Shown here piece by piece: positions 33,399 to 41,917 of a DNA stretch of 64,000 nt. Each line of letters opens with the position of its first letter. Positions within the stretch are counted from its first letter, which is position 1. This DNA comes from Kiritimatiellia bacterium (lineage in GTDB: Bacteria; Verrucomicrobiota; Kiritimatiellia; RFP12; JAAYLN01). The translations under genes and the position numbers were made by a program. The stretch lies in assembly GCA_017962605.1 (NCBI GenBank), contig JAGCUY010000188.1:1-64000 (forward strand). Reading direction: 5' to 3'. The notes beneath the pieces were generated by a model, which worked only from the letters and a program-made list of their open reading frames with translations, made no database searches and was not told where the DNA came from.

Positions 33399-34454
33399 GT
33401 GTTCCTCGTATTCCTGGGACTCGCCCTCTTCACCATCGTCCTTTCGGGAATGTCCCTCATCGGCGAGGGAGGCTCGACGCTTTATGTGAAATTCGACCGC
33501 GTAGGCGGACTGAAGCGCCACGACTCCGTAATCGTGCGCGGCATGCCCGTCGGCCAAGTCAAGGCGCTCGCCCTCAAGGAAGACGGCGTCGTGGTGACCC
33601 TGGCGCTCAATCAGCCGGTGAATGTCCGCGAAGGCTACCACGTCCGCGCCGAAAGCACCTCGCTTCTCGGCGGCATGCAGCTCGTCCTCGAGACCGGAGA
33701 AGGCTCGCCCGTCTCCTGCTCCTTCTCGCGTCCGCTTGTCGGCATGCCGCCAGAGAATGTCATGGACAGCGCCAACAGCCTAATCGACGATATCCGCACA
33801 TCCCTCAACGAAGGCGGAATACGCACCAACCTTGAGGCCATCGTCGAGGACATCCGCGTCGTCACGGGCAACATCCGCTCCGGACAGGGCACCATCGGCC
33901 ACCTCCTCTCCACCAACGATGTTTTTTACTCTGACCTCGCCTCAACCGTCTCCAACATCGCCGCCATCGCCGCCCGCGTGGAACGTGGCGAAGGCACTGT
34001 CGGCCGGTTGCTCTCCTCGGACGAAACCCCATACAACCAGCTCACCAACTTCGTGAACTCGCTCTACCTCATTGGGGAGCGCGTGGAGCGCGGCGAAGGC
34101 ATGATTGGCCGGCTGCTCTCATCGGATGAAACCTCCTACAACCAGCTCACCAACTTCGTCGCCAGCCTCGATTCCATCGGTACGAGGCTGAAGGAAGGGG
34201 AAGGCGCGATTGGCCGCCTGCTGTCGCCGGACGACCCGCTGGCCACCGATCTGGCCGACACCGTCCACAACCTCAAGGTCATCACCGATCGTCTTGAGCG
34301 CGGCGAAGGTCTGCTAGGCCAGCTCATGACCGATGATGGAGAAGTCGGCAAGGAAGTCAACGGCATCCTAAAAGACGGCCGCGACCTCATCGACGACTAT
34401 CGTGAAACCTCGCCGGTCTCGACCTTCTCCTCGATCTTCTTCGGCGCGTTCTAG
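33399..34454 (+). CDS. mlaD: MlaD-family substrate-binding protein
   Basis: A periplasmic, membrane-anchored lipid-binding subunit. The anchor is VFLVFLGLALFTIVLSG, and the MCE domain spans about 25-110 (LYVKFDRVGGLKRHDSVIVR). From about 145 to 325 there are four tandem repeats of some 35 residues, each with IGRLLSSD-type and ERGEG motifs, probably an extended helical stalk. The first usable codon I can find is GTG 33399, but the helix seems to begin earlier (DTIVGLF). A CTG at 33339, in frame after the octamer array, would give a full anchor. The last 23 codons lie in a 120-bp repeat duplicated at 35874. Confidence 0.85.
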   Translation: MFLVFLGLALFTIVLSGMSLIGEGGSTLYVKFDRVGGLKRHDSVIVRGMPVGQVKALALKEDGVVVTLALNQPVNVREGYHVRAESTSLLGGMQLVLETGEGSPVSCSFSRPLVGMPPENVMDSANSLIDDIRTSLNEGGIRTNLEAIVEDIRVVTGNIRSGQGTIGHLLSTNDVFYSDLASTVSNIAAIAARVERGEGTVGRLLSSDETPYNQLTNFVNSLYLIGERVERGEGMIGRLLSSDETSYNQLTNFVASLDSIGTRLKEGEGAIGRLLSPDDPLATDLADTVHNLKVITDRLERGEGLLGQLMTDDGEVGKEVNGILKDGRDLIDDYRETSPVSTFSSIFFGAF

Positions 34455-34504
34455 CCCCGTGGCGACATCAACGCATCAAGGGGGGACAGATTCTAGTCAG
34501 CGAT
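34385..34504 (+). repeat. 120-bp direct repeat, left copy (mlaD 3' end)
   Basis: Bases 34385-34504 are identical to 35874-35993. This copy holds the genuine 3' end of mlaD, its stop codon (34452-34454) and 50 downstream bases. The two copies bracket a 1.37-kb segment with an Rpn nuclease gene. Confidence 0.95.
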
Positions 34505-34681
34505 GTATCAAGCACGGCGGAACTCCTTGCGCTGGCTGAAGGGGAGAGTTTCAAGTGAGGGAAAACCAGTGCAATAGCAAGACCTTCTCGTTCTCGTGAA
34601 TCTTGCCTTTCCAATTGTCTGTCTAGTTGTCGCTTGCAAAGCTATACCGCACCCACGGCGCATCAGCTGTGGAACAGTCCC

Positions 34682-35518
34682 TCAAAGCATTGCGCGGAGT
34701 GCGCGCTGCTGCGCCTTGGTCAGGTTCAGAGTCTTTGCCACCTGGTCAAGCGAGGCGAGACCGTCCTCGACCATTTTCTTCGCCGCCGCCAGTAGCCCCT
34801 TTACCCTGCCTTTTGCCTCGCCGCGGGCTTCGCCGCGGGCCTCGCCGCGGGCTTCTGCCTCGTTGCGCATTTCTTCAAGCATCTTGCACATGGTTCCAAC
34901 TCCCTTCTCTGTTTCCTTCAATTCCCTTGTCCGCTCCTTCAAAACAGAAGATTTCATTTTCTTCGGGTCGGAGCAGAAAAAGTCCCGCATCAGGCGGCCG
35001 ACGGCATCTTTGCCGCGCCATGCGCCATTCACGTAAACGATGTGCGACCCGTCGCCGAACGCATTTCCGTCTTCAACCGCCATGCGCTCGAAATGCGTCA
35101 CCGGGAAACCCTTGCCGAGCACGTCGTTTTCGGTGATGAACAGGACGTATGATTCCGGCAGCGCCTCGTAGGATTCGCCCTTGCCAAGAAGCCCGAAATC
35201 CAGCGCCGCGCTGTAAAATCGCGCACGGCGGCTTCCCGCGCCACGGTCGCTTCGCTGTATCTCAATGTCGTAGGCTTTTCCCTCGGCATCGACGGCGAGG
35301 ACGTCGAATATCACGCTGTGGCCGCGAAGGCCGGTCCGCTGCGAAGGAACGGTCAAGCGGCGCACTTTCAGGGTCGGCTTGTCCAGCACGGTCCTAAGTA
35401 CAAACTCCACGCATTCTGGCGAACCGGCGAAGCAGACTTTCATAAAGTCGTCGTCGATTAGCCGGAAGGCGCGGATGCGCGCCAGGTCTTCCTCTGGCCA
35501 TTTGCGGTTTGTTGTCAT
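34682..35518 (-). CDS. Rpn-family recombination-promoting nuclease/putative transposase
   Basis: 278 residues from ATG 35518. The N-terminal PD-(D/E)XK nuclease fold (PDDEXK_2) has FDVLAVDAEGKAYDIEIQRS near 85-105, with the D...ExQ active-site pattern. The C-terminal region (about 205-235) is EARGEARGEARGEAKGR, the four-residue repeat typical of Rpn proteins, followed by a helical tail (LTKAQQRALRAML). In E. coli, Rpn proteins increase RecA-independent recombination. The promoter TTGACC-17-TAGAAT ends eight bases before the ATG. The gene is bracketed by identical 120-bp repeats. The gap 34505-34681 holds nothing recognised. Confidence 0.85.
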   Translation of the reverse strand: MTTNRKWPEEDLARIRAFRLIDDDFMKVCFAGSPECVEFVLRTVLDKPTLKVRRLTVPSQRTGLRGHSVIFDVLAVDAEGKAYDIEIQRSDRGAGSRRARFYSAALDFGLLGKGESYEALPESYVLFITENDVLGKGFPVTHFERMAVEDGNAFGDGSHIVYVNGAWRGKDAVGRLMRDFFCSDPKKMKSSVLKERTRELKETEKGVGTMCKMLEEMRNEAEARGEARGEARGEAKGRVKGLLAAAKKMVEDGLASLDQVAKTLNLTKAQQRALRAML

Positions 35519-35526
35519 TACTTCTA

Positions 35527-35555
35527 ATTCTACCACTTACCATTGAATTGGTCAA
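35527..35555 (-). promoter_or_regulatory. Promoter of the Rpn gene
   Basis: Minus strand: TTGACC (35555-35550), a 17-base spacer, TAGAAT (35532-35527), then eight bases to the ATG at 35518. This is the best complete example of the close-spaced promoter/start arrangement in the window. Confidence 0.7.
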
Positions 35556-35721
35556 CATCGCCCTCTCATCCTTTGACACCATCCATCATGCCACGCCGCC
35601 GTGCGGGGCGCAACAATAGGGCGCGTTATGGATGGAGAGGCTGACGAAATCCAATAGTCTTTTTCTGCGCTGTCGAATCCACGGAACGATTCCCGCAACG
35701 TGTGCAGTGAAGGAAAAAACG

Positions 35722-35943
35722 ATGCGACATAGGCGGTTCTTATCGGAATTCAAGGAGAAGCGCCTCGCCGGAGAAGAGGCCTGGGCAGACGATCTGCTCG
35801 GTCGTTGGCGTGAGGCGCTCACGCCAAAAGCCGTGGTTGTGGTCGGCGAGGACGGCCCGGAGGAGCGGCTGGGCCTCATCGACGACTATCGTGAAACCTC
35901 GCCGGTCTCGACCTTCTCCTCGATCTTCTTCGGCGCGTTCTAG
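35722..35943 (+). pseudogene. Chimeric ORF ending in the duplicated mlaD tail
   Basis: 73 residues from ATG 35722 (AAGGAAAA upstream). Residues 1-51 (MRHRRFLSEFKEKRLAGEE onward) have no recognised domain; the basic start is loosely like an IS3-type OrfA N-terminus, too weak to claim. The last 22 residues (LIDDYRETSPVSTFSSIFF...) are the MlaD C-terminus supplied by the right 120-bp repeat. The join occurs exactly at the repeat boundary, so the ORF is a recombination product. Confidence 0.55.
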
Positions 35944-35993
35944 CCCCGTGGCGACATCAACGCATCAAGGGGGGACAGATTCTAGTCAGCGAT
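35874..35993 (+). repeat. 120-bp direct repeat, right copy
   Basis: Identical over 120 bases to 34385-34504. It is fused upstream to an unrelated frame, so this copy is the duplicated one and the left copy is native. Identity with no differences implies a recent event or continuing conversion. Confidence 0.95.
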
Positions 35994-35994
35994 A

Positions 35995-37275
35995 CTAAAT
36001 CGCCACGACGGCGAATGGCTCCTCCGCTTTGCAGGCGAATGGCTTTACGCCTTTGAGTCCGGTCGCCCTTATTTCGACCGCAGGACCGTAATTGCGCAGG
36101 ATGCTGCCGTCAACGCCTTCGACCTCGACATCAGAGAGGTCAATGTTCAGGTTTGCCCCGCGAACAAGCTCGTTTTGGCCCTTGGCGAACGAAAGGCGGC
36201 AGTTCCTCAGCGCGAGCGACAGCGGAACCGCTGCGTCTCCGTAGGCGCAGAGGGGAAACTTCAGCCCGGTTGCCGTGACGTTCTCGAACGTGATGCCGTC
36301 CATGGGGACGCCTGTTGACCAAACCTCGTTCCCGGAATAGTTGTACTGCAGGAACCTGTCGGCGCCGGAAACGCGGATGTTCCGCAGCACGATGTCGCCG
36401 GCGTTCTCCTTGAGCCCATATCCGCTCATCGAGAAATAGGTGAAAAGCGAGAGCATGTTGCGGCGGCCCGCCCCAGGCTCCCCGTCGCCGCCGGACTTCT
36501 TCACGGCGTCGGGCAGAGAGCCGCGGAACGGGAAGTCGCAGGGGCCGTGCACGACGCAGTTCTCCGCAAGGACGTGCCTGCCGCCGAAGCGGAACGCGCT
36601 GCACGCCGACGAGATGTCGCAGTCGCACACGTGGACGTTCGAATTTCCGAAGCCCGCTACGGCGTCGTCGCCGGTACGAAACCGGCACTTTGAGATTTCA
36701 ACCGAGTCGCACTGCCGCAAATGGATTCCATCGTGGCCCGCATCGATAGCCAGGTCTTCGAACCGAAGGTTCCGCCCCATCCTGAAATGGTGCGCCCAGT
36801 TGCCCGCGCGGCGCATGGCATATCCGCGGAAAACGCAGTTCGTCGCGAACATCGCCGTGATGCCGTGCGCGCCACGATACCCCTCCTCGCCCTGAGGGTC
36901 GAAGGTGTTGCAGCCGTCTATCACGCTTCCCGGCTCGCCTATGATCGCCGCGTTTGTTGCGCGATGCAGCCTGATTACGGCGCGGTACCAGTTCCGCATG
37001 TAGTCGTTGGGGTCACCTGGCTTCGGACGTTCCACCGGCTCAAGCGCGTCATTCGCCCAGCCGTCGTAGTCCGCCAGATTGCGCGACGCCTGAAGCACCG
37101 CGCCGGAACGAAGGAGAAGCGTGACATTGGAACGAAGGCGTATGGAGCCGATCCCGTGGACGCCGGACTCGACCTCCACGATTCCTCCGCCTCTGCGCCA
37201 TGCATCGTCTATGCGATCCTGGAGGGTGGCGGTCTCAAGCTCCGCCGCCTCAAGGACGGGCGAATCCCTTTTCAC
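35995..37275 (-). CDS. GH28-like right-handed beta-helix protein
   Basis: 426 residues from GTG 37275 (GGGAGG seven bases upstream), which overlaps the GH5 stop as GTGA. The fold is a parallel beta-helix resembling polygalacturonases: GGGIVEVESGVHGIGSIRL near 28, GHDGIHLRQC near 205, and FRTGDDAVAG near 220, where the aspartates correspond to the GH28 GDD motif. The NTD and GHG motifs are not clear, so activity on pectin is uncertain. No signal peptide is seen at this start. It probably acts with the coupled GH5. Confidence 0.7.
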   Translation of the reverse strand: MKRDSPVLEAAELETATLQDRIDDAWRRGGGIVEVESGVHGIGSIRLRSNVTLLLRSGAVLQASRNLADYDGWANDALEPVERPKPGDPNDYMRNWYRAVIRLHRATNAAIIGEPGSVIDGCNTFDPQGEEGYRGAHGITAMFATNCVFRGYAMRRAGNWAHHFRMGRNLRFEDLAIDAGHDGIHLRQCDSVEISKCRFRTGDDAVAGFGNSNVHVCDCDISSACSAFRFGGRHVLAENCVVHGPCDFPFRGSLPDAVKKSGGDGEPGAGRRNMLSLFTYFSMSGYGLKENAGDIVLRNIRVSGADRFLQYNYSGNEVWSTGVPMDGITFENVTATGLKFPLCAYGDAAVPLSLALRNCRLSFAKGQNELVRGANLNIDLSDVEVEGVDGSILRNYGPAVEIRATGLKGVKPFACKAEEPFAVVAI

Positions 37276-38786
37276 GGCAAAGCCTCCCTTCGGCGCGTCA
37301 AGCCGTCGAGGAGTGCGCGTTTGCGGGGGTTGTCGGCGGAAGGGCGCATGTGGCCGATGTCGTCGCCTTCGAGTTCGACGCTCCAGCCAGGCCATTCGCG
37401 GAAGGCGTGGTAGGTCCAGTCCCATCCGTATTCGTCGAAGATGTCGATGCAGTCGCGCAGGTATTCGGCGGCGCCTGGCGCCCAGGCGACGGCGCTGAAC
37501 TCGCCGATGTAGATGCGGACGCCGTGCCGCAGCTGGAACTCGCGCAGCGGGCGCAGCCGTTCACGCAGCCATTCCTTGCCGAGCCCCTTCGCCGGATCGG
37601 GATAGACCAGGCCGCGCTCGTTTTCCTGTATTCCCTGGTGCGTGTAGAGCAGCGGAAGATACATGTGCGCCTCGTAAATGACATTGTCGAACGGGAGCGG
37701 CTCCATGTTCGCGTATGTCTCCGGCGAATCCCATTCGTTCGACTCTGCGATGATCGTCGCGTCCGGGTCGATTTCGCGGATCGCCGCGGCGGCGCGGCAT
37801 TGCAGCGTCCAATACGTCTCCGGCGATTCGCGCACCTGGAAGGGCTCGTTGCAGAGATCGTAGCCGTAGATGCCGGGGATGCCGCGCAGCCTTGTGGCGA
37901 TGCGCCGCCAGGCCTCGACGAAGGCATCGGCGAACTCAGGCTCGAAGAACATGTTCGCCTCGGCGTCCCGGTTCGCGCCGCCTGGCGCCGTGTGCAGATC
38001 GACCGCCACGCGGATTCCGCGAGCTGCGGCGCGAGGCAGGATTTCGCGCTCTATGCGATCCAGGTTCAAGTCCAGCCAGCGGAAATACGCCGCCATGTCT
38101 CGGATGTTGAAGGTGGCGGAGTCGTCCTTGACGATCTGGAAGCGGACGAGAGACACGCCCCATTCCGCAAGCGTGTCGAACGCTTTTTCGGAAATTGGCT
38201 GCGGCGGCAGCATCACGCCGCGAAGGGGGATGCCGCCAGCGCCGCGGCATGGCGACCGCAAATCGACGACGCGGAACGACGCAAGGTCGAAGACATGGCG
38301 CCCGGAAGGGTTTTCAACGCCGACGGCGACGGTCATCGTCTCCTCGAGTTCGCCCAGCTTCAGGCACCAGACCCGCGTGGCGAGCGCGTTGGCCGGGACG
38401 GCGTTCGTGGCGGTCGCGGCTTTCGCCCACTTCGTGGGGCGGACGTGCGTCGCGCCGCCGCGCTCCTTCACGGTCGCGCCGAAGCGGACGCGGCACGGCG
38501 GCTCATTGGTCGCGCGTTCCTCCGGCTCGCGCTCGCGCCGGAATCCGACGGTCATCCAGAAGTCGCGGAGACCGCGCATCGGCACTTCCGCCGTCGCGCC
38601 TGAGAACCCCTCGCGGCGCTCCCCCGGCGGCACGTCAATGACGAGAATGCCATTGCGGATTTCCGCGCTTCCCGTAGGGGTCCAGTCCGGCTGGGGGGAC
38701 TGGGTTTCGTCTGTCGCGGCCAGGCCCGTCGCGCATGACAACCCCACCGCCGCCAGAATGGTAGCGGCTGCTGCAATGCGTTTCAT
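37272..38786 (-). CDS. Exported GH5-type (cellulase family) glycoside hydrolase
   Basis: 504 residues; signal peptide at 1-24. An N-terminal beta domain (about 30-185) precedes a TIM barrel (about 195-495). The acid/base glutamate is in YGYDLCNEPFQ near 305 and the nucleophile glutamate in IYIGEFSAVAW near 430, matching GH5. The product is expected to cleave a beta-linked glucan or mannan. AGGAGAGG precedes the ATG. It starts 12 bases after the sigma/beta-helix ORF ends and is coupled to the GH28-like gene. A paralogue lies at 41918-43555. Confidence 0.88.
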   Translation of the reverse strand: MKRIAAAATILAAVGLSCATGLAATDETQSPQPDWTPTGSAEIRNGILVIDVPPGERREGFSGATAEVPMRGLRDFWMTVGFRREREPEERATNEPPCRVRFGATVKERGGATHVRPTKWAKAATATNAVPANALATRVWCLKLGELEETMTVAVGVENPSGRHVFDLASFRVVDLRSPCRGAGGIPLRGVMLPPQPISEKAFDTLAEWGVSLVRFQIVKDDSATFNIRDMAAYFRWLDLNLDRIEREILPRAAARGIRVAVDLHTAPGGANRDAEANMFFEPEFADAFVEAWRRIATRLRGIPGIYGYDLCNEPFQVRESPETYWTLQCRAAAAIREIDPDATIIAESNEWDSPETYANMEPLPFDNVIYEAHMYLPLLYTHQGIQENERGLVYPDPAKGLGKEWLRERLRPLREFQLRHGVRIYIGEFSAVAWAPGAAEYLRDCIDIFDEYGWDWTYHAFREWPGWSVELEGDDIGHMRPSADNPRKRALLDGLTRRREALP

Positions 38787-38798
38787 GCTGCGCCTCTC

Positions 38799-41597
38799 CT
38801 ACCGAAGCGAGATGACCGTCGCCAGCACGGGCGACAGATAGATGCCGTTGTTCTCGTAGCGCACCTGCCAGTTGCCGGGAAGGTTAGTCCCTGCGAACTG
38901 TGTGCCTGAATATCCGCTTGGCGCATCGACAATCTTGTAGAAGCCGCGTGGATTGTTCTTCGAGAACAGCGAAATGTCCTCAACCTTCAGCGAAAGCGAG
39001 GCGATGCTCTGCCCTGCGGCAGCGAACTTGACGCATCCGCAGCCGCTTGCGTCGCCCTTGATTTCGAGATCGCCGGAGAGCGAACACGGCTTGTTGAGCG
39101 TCAGAGTCCCGTAGGTGTCGTCGAAGACCGGCGCGACCGCGCCCGCAACCGTCAGGTTGGAATTGTTCGCGACGGTCCCACTGCCTTCGAGCCGCGCGAC
39201 CGTCTGCGCCATGTCGGTCGGCGTCGCGGTCTGGCTGCTGAAATCGGCCGTCGTGCCGGGACCGACCTGGAGCGTGGTTCCGGCGGGCAGGACGTTCGCC
39301 GTGCGGCACTGGAGCGTCCCGTTCGACCCTTCAAGGCGCGTCGGGCCGTTGTAGGTCGAGCCGGCGGCGGTCAGCACGACGAGGTTGCCTCCGGATAGAA
39401 TGCACGTGAGGCCGCCGTCGGTTTCGCCATCGGCGACGCCGGACGAGAGCGCCTTCGGGAAGGAGATGCTCTTCCCGTTGGAGGTGTCAAGCACGGCTCC
39501 GCCTGCCTCGACGAGGAACGATATGCCGTTCCAGGTCGTACTTGATGCGTTTGCGATGGCGTCGCCGTCACTCGATGTCCTCTGGAGCCGGCCTCCGTTG
39601 AAGTGAATCGCCCCGGCGCTGCCGGAGGTTCCTATCTGGTTGACGCGCAGGACGCCGTTCGTGCAGAGAAAGAGTTCTCCGCCCGTCCCCGTGCCGGTCT
39701 GGCTCAGGCGGAACGTGCCGCAGTGCAGAAGTCCTCCGTCGCGCACCGTTACCTTTCCGGGGCTGCCGTATGCATTGAGGAAAAGGACGTTTGTCGCAAT
39801 CACTGATCCGCCGGCCACGTCGAGCTGACCGTAACTCTGCGTTTCAAAGTATCGGGTGTCGCTCTGGCTGTTGACGAGTTCTCCGCCCGAGACGAGCATA
39901 CGGCCGACGCGCGTCTTGTATGCGCTTCCGTTGCCGACAATGTAGATCGGGGCGTTCTCGTTGTCCGCTGCCGTCCCCCTTGCCACGCTCGTCCGTCCGC
40001 CGGCGATTTCCAGCTGGCTTATCACTTTAATCCGTCCGACGCTGTTTGTGCCGGACAGTTTCGCCAAACCAGTCCAGGTGGTGGCGTCCCGCCCGACTTG
40101 AAGCCTGGTTCCGGACGGCAGACCGTATGTGGCGTTGACGTCCCCGACGATGTCGCCCTTGATTTCGATGGTGTCGCCAGTCGCAATCCAGAACGTCGCG
40201 CCGTCAACAACCCGAATCGTCCGGTTCGCGTGAAGCGTTTTCGCGCCATTCTCCGCGTAGAGCGCGACGTTTCCGCCCTGCCAGACGATGTTCGTCTGCT
40301 TCTCGACCGGCACCGCGCCAAACGCCCTGTCGCCAATATTCTTGAGAGCGAAGGCATAGAGGCTGGAACTTGATCCTTTTACCCATGTCCCGCCCGTATG
40401 GGTGTTCGCGACAGTGAAGTATAGGGACCCCTTGGCGTCGAAGCGCAGGCCGCCGCCGTTGTCCGTGAGCGGAACGTTGAAGGATGTTTCGCCCGTCCGC
40501 GAGAACCAGTCCGTCCACGACATCGTTCCCGTGCCGTTGAAGGTGTATTTCCGCTTGCCCGTGACATTGCCGGCGATGCGGTTCCCGGAAACGGCAATCG
40601 TATGGTCGGCTGCCTCGTCGTCGGAGAAGACCGCGTCGCTGCCGTCCTGCCAGGGCCTTGGAGTCGATGAGGCGGAATTGGTCCAGCATTCCGTGGAGTC
40701 GTCCCACGTGCCGGATGTCCCGCCAGCCCAGTAAAGCGTGTCGGCCGCCGCGCCGGTCGCGAGGGTTGCCGCAGCCAGCATGGCGGCGGTGCGTGAGGTT
40801 TTGCTTATGTTCATGTTTTCTCCTTGTGAGTTATCGGTTGAAAAGTTGAAAGGTTGAAAGGTTGAAAAGTTGGAAGCCTCCGTTTGTCGCTTGTCGCGTG
40901 TCGCTGGCCCTGAGGCCTTTGCTTCAGAAGACGACATGCGACTTGCGACAAGCGACATGCCAGTATCGGCTTGGTTCTGCGCCTCGCCGGAGGCGGCGAG
41001 GTTCCATACCGCCGCGCCGAGCGCGGTGAGGCCGCAGAGCAGCAGCGCAAGCAGCACGGCCTTGCCGCCGGGTTTCTTAACCGCTACGCCCATCTTCGCC
41101 GCAAGGACGCTCCGGGCATAATGCAGGCGGCTTTTCACCGTTCCCGCAGGTACGGCCAGTATCTTGGCGAGCTTCGGTATCGGAATCTCCATAAAGTAGT
41201 GGAGCAAAAGGAGTTCCCGCATTTCCGTGGGCATTTCGGCGATGGCGTCGCGCAAAAGCGAGTAGTCGAGGTTCCGGTAAATCGCCTCCTGCGCGTCGTC
41301 ATCGACCATTTCGGGAACCACGCCCGGATAGACCACGGTCTTGTTCGACTTGCGCTTGTTGTCGCGCTTGCGGAGGTTCACCAGTATCTGGCACATCCAG
41401 GCGAAGAAGGCCGACTGCTCAAGATAGTCGTCAATGCCATTGATGACTTCGGCGAAGGTGCGGTTCACAAGTTCCTCGGCATCGCCTTCGTCATTGCAGA
41501 AGCGGCGGGCGAGGGTCATCAGCCCCGCCTTGTATTCGGTTTCCAGCCGCTTGGCACCGCTTTCGCGATCCCGTCTAAGTTCTTCGACAATGTCCAT
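38799..41597 (-). CDS. ECF sigma factor with membrane anchor, joined in frame to an exported beta-helix (autotransporter-repeat) protein
   Basis: 932 residues from MDIVEEL; reading back to 41627 adds ten residues through a hairpin and lacks support. Residues 1-170 are an ECF sigma factor about 70% like that at 77-2785 (same AEELVNRTFAEV, WMCQIL and TGTVKSRLHYAR blocks). A membrane helix is near 178-200, and a repeat-encoded linker runs to about 258. Met262 has its own SD and opens a signal peptide. The remaining 640 residues are a beta-helix with autotransporter-associated repeats (TYNGPTRLEGSNGTL, LTLNKPCSLSGDLEIKG). It is followed 12 bases later by GH5, then GH28, as one likely operon. Confidence 0.8.
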   Translation of the reverse strand: MDIVEELRRDRESGAKRLETEYKAGLMTLARRFCNDEGDAEELVNRTFAEVINGIDDYLEQSAFFAWMCQILVNLRKRDNKRKSNKTVVYPGVVPEMVDDDAQEAIYRNLDYSLLRDAIAEMPTEMRELLLLHYFMEIPIPKLAKILAVPAGTVKSRLHYARSVLAAKMGVAVKKPGGKAVLLALLLCGLTALGAAVWNLAASGEAQNQADTGMSLVASRMSSSEAKASGPATRDKRQTEASNFSTFQPFNFSTDNSQGENMNISKTSRTAAMLAAATLATGAAADTLYWAGGTSGTWDDSTECWTNSASSTPRPWQDGSDAVFSDDEAADHTIAVSGNRIAGNVTGKRKYTFNGTGTMSWTDWFSRTGETSFNVPLTDNGGGLRFDAKGSLYFTVANTHTGGTWVKGSSSSLYAFALKNIGDRAFGAVPVEKQTNIVWQGGNVALYAENGAKTLHANRTIRVVDGATFWIATGDTIEIKGDIVGDVNATYGLPSGTRLQVGRDATTWTGLAKLSGTNSVGRIKVISQLEIAGGRTSVARGTAADNENAPIYIVGNGSAYKTRVGRMLVSGGELVNSQSDTRYFETQSYGQLDVAGGSVIATNVLFLNAYGSPGKVTVRDGGLLHCGTFRLSQTGTGTGGELFLCTNGVLRVNQIGTSGSAGAIHFNGGRLQRTSSDGDAIANASSTTWNGISFLVEAGGAVLDTSNGKSISFPKALSSGVADGETDGGLTCILSGGNLVVLTAAGSTYNGPTRLEGSNGTLQCRTANVLPAGTTLQVGPGTTADFSSQTATPTDMAQTVARLEGSGTVANNSNLTVAGAVAPVFDDTYGTLTLNKPCSLSGDLEIKGDASGCGCVKFAAAGQSIASLSLKVEDISLFSKNNPRGFYKIVDAPSGYSGTQFAGTNLPGNWQVRYENNGIYLSPVLATVISLR
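40812..40825 (-). promoter_or_regulatory. Internal ribosome-binding site and start codon for the beta-helix protein
   Basis: Minus strand: AAGGAG (40825-40820), five bases, then ATG (40814-40812). The spacing is identical to that at 2039-2052. The flanking sequence CGATAACTC(T/A)CAAGGAGAAA is shared by both ORFs. Confidence 0.7.
40836..40876 (-). repeat. Octamer array within the second sigma ORF
   Basis: Five units of CTTTTCAA/CCTTTCAA in the coding sense, encoding NFSTFQPFNFST. A degenerate GTCGC-type array follows upstream in the gene (about 40877-40965), the same order of two arrays as in the first sigma ORF. Confidence 0.88.
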
Positions 41598-41600
41598 CAT

Positions 41601-41632
41601 TATATGGAAGCGTAAAAACGCCCCCATATAAT
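41601..41632. repeat. Hairpin at the 5' end of the second sigma gene
   Basis: TTATATGG (41601-41608) pairs with CCATATAA (41625-41632), with an inner GCGT/ACGC stem. It sits two bases upstream of the sigma start codon and could hide the start or bind a regulator. The first sigma gene also has a strong inverted repeat upstream (2851-2884), but of different sequence and position. Confidence 0.6.
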
Positions 41633-41671
41633 AATCGCCAATCGGGCATCATCGGTTCGATAAAAAATTAG

Positions 41672-41792
41672 GCCCTTCAAAGAAAATTGTGGGAAATGCG
41701 TGGACATGAATCTACTCAAGGCGCTACTGCGCCGAACTTTGAAAACTGCCGGGAAAGTCGAAGGTCGGGAGGGTCGCGCTTTGTCGCGTCCG
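41672..41792. repeat. Dispersed element, copy 2
   Basis: CTTCAAAGAAAATTGTGGGA to AACTGCCGGG (41672-41754) and GTCGAAGGTCGGGAGGG (41757-41792) match 14852-14937 and 15076-15112. Here the two parts are adjacent, whereas in copy 1 about 138 bases separate them. Next to it, 41820-41855 is a CCCCTAG heptamer array and 41860-41905 an ACATTTTC-type array. Confidence 0.75.
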
Positions 41793-41917
41793 CGCCGCAA
41801 GGCGCTGCGGCAGGAACGGAAGCCGCCCCTAGCCCCTAGTCCCTAGCCCCTAGCCCCCATTTTCACATTGGTTATTGGCAACATTTCCACATTTTCACAT
41901 TTTCTTCTCCCCATTCC

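Noticed and set aside
35722-35874. Insertion sequence transposase
   Set aside because: The basic N-terminus slightly recalls IS3 OrfA, but no HTH follows and no terminal inverted repeats were found.
37200-38603. 467-codon open frame on the plus strand
   Set aside because: Antisense to the GH5 gene with clear catalytic motifs; no domain seen.
41597-41627. Ten-residue longer N-terminus for the second sigma factor
   Set aside because: The extra codons run through a hairpin, lack an SD, and are absent from the paralogue, which starts at MDIVEEL.
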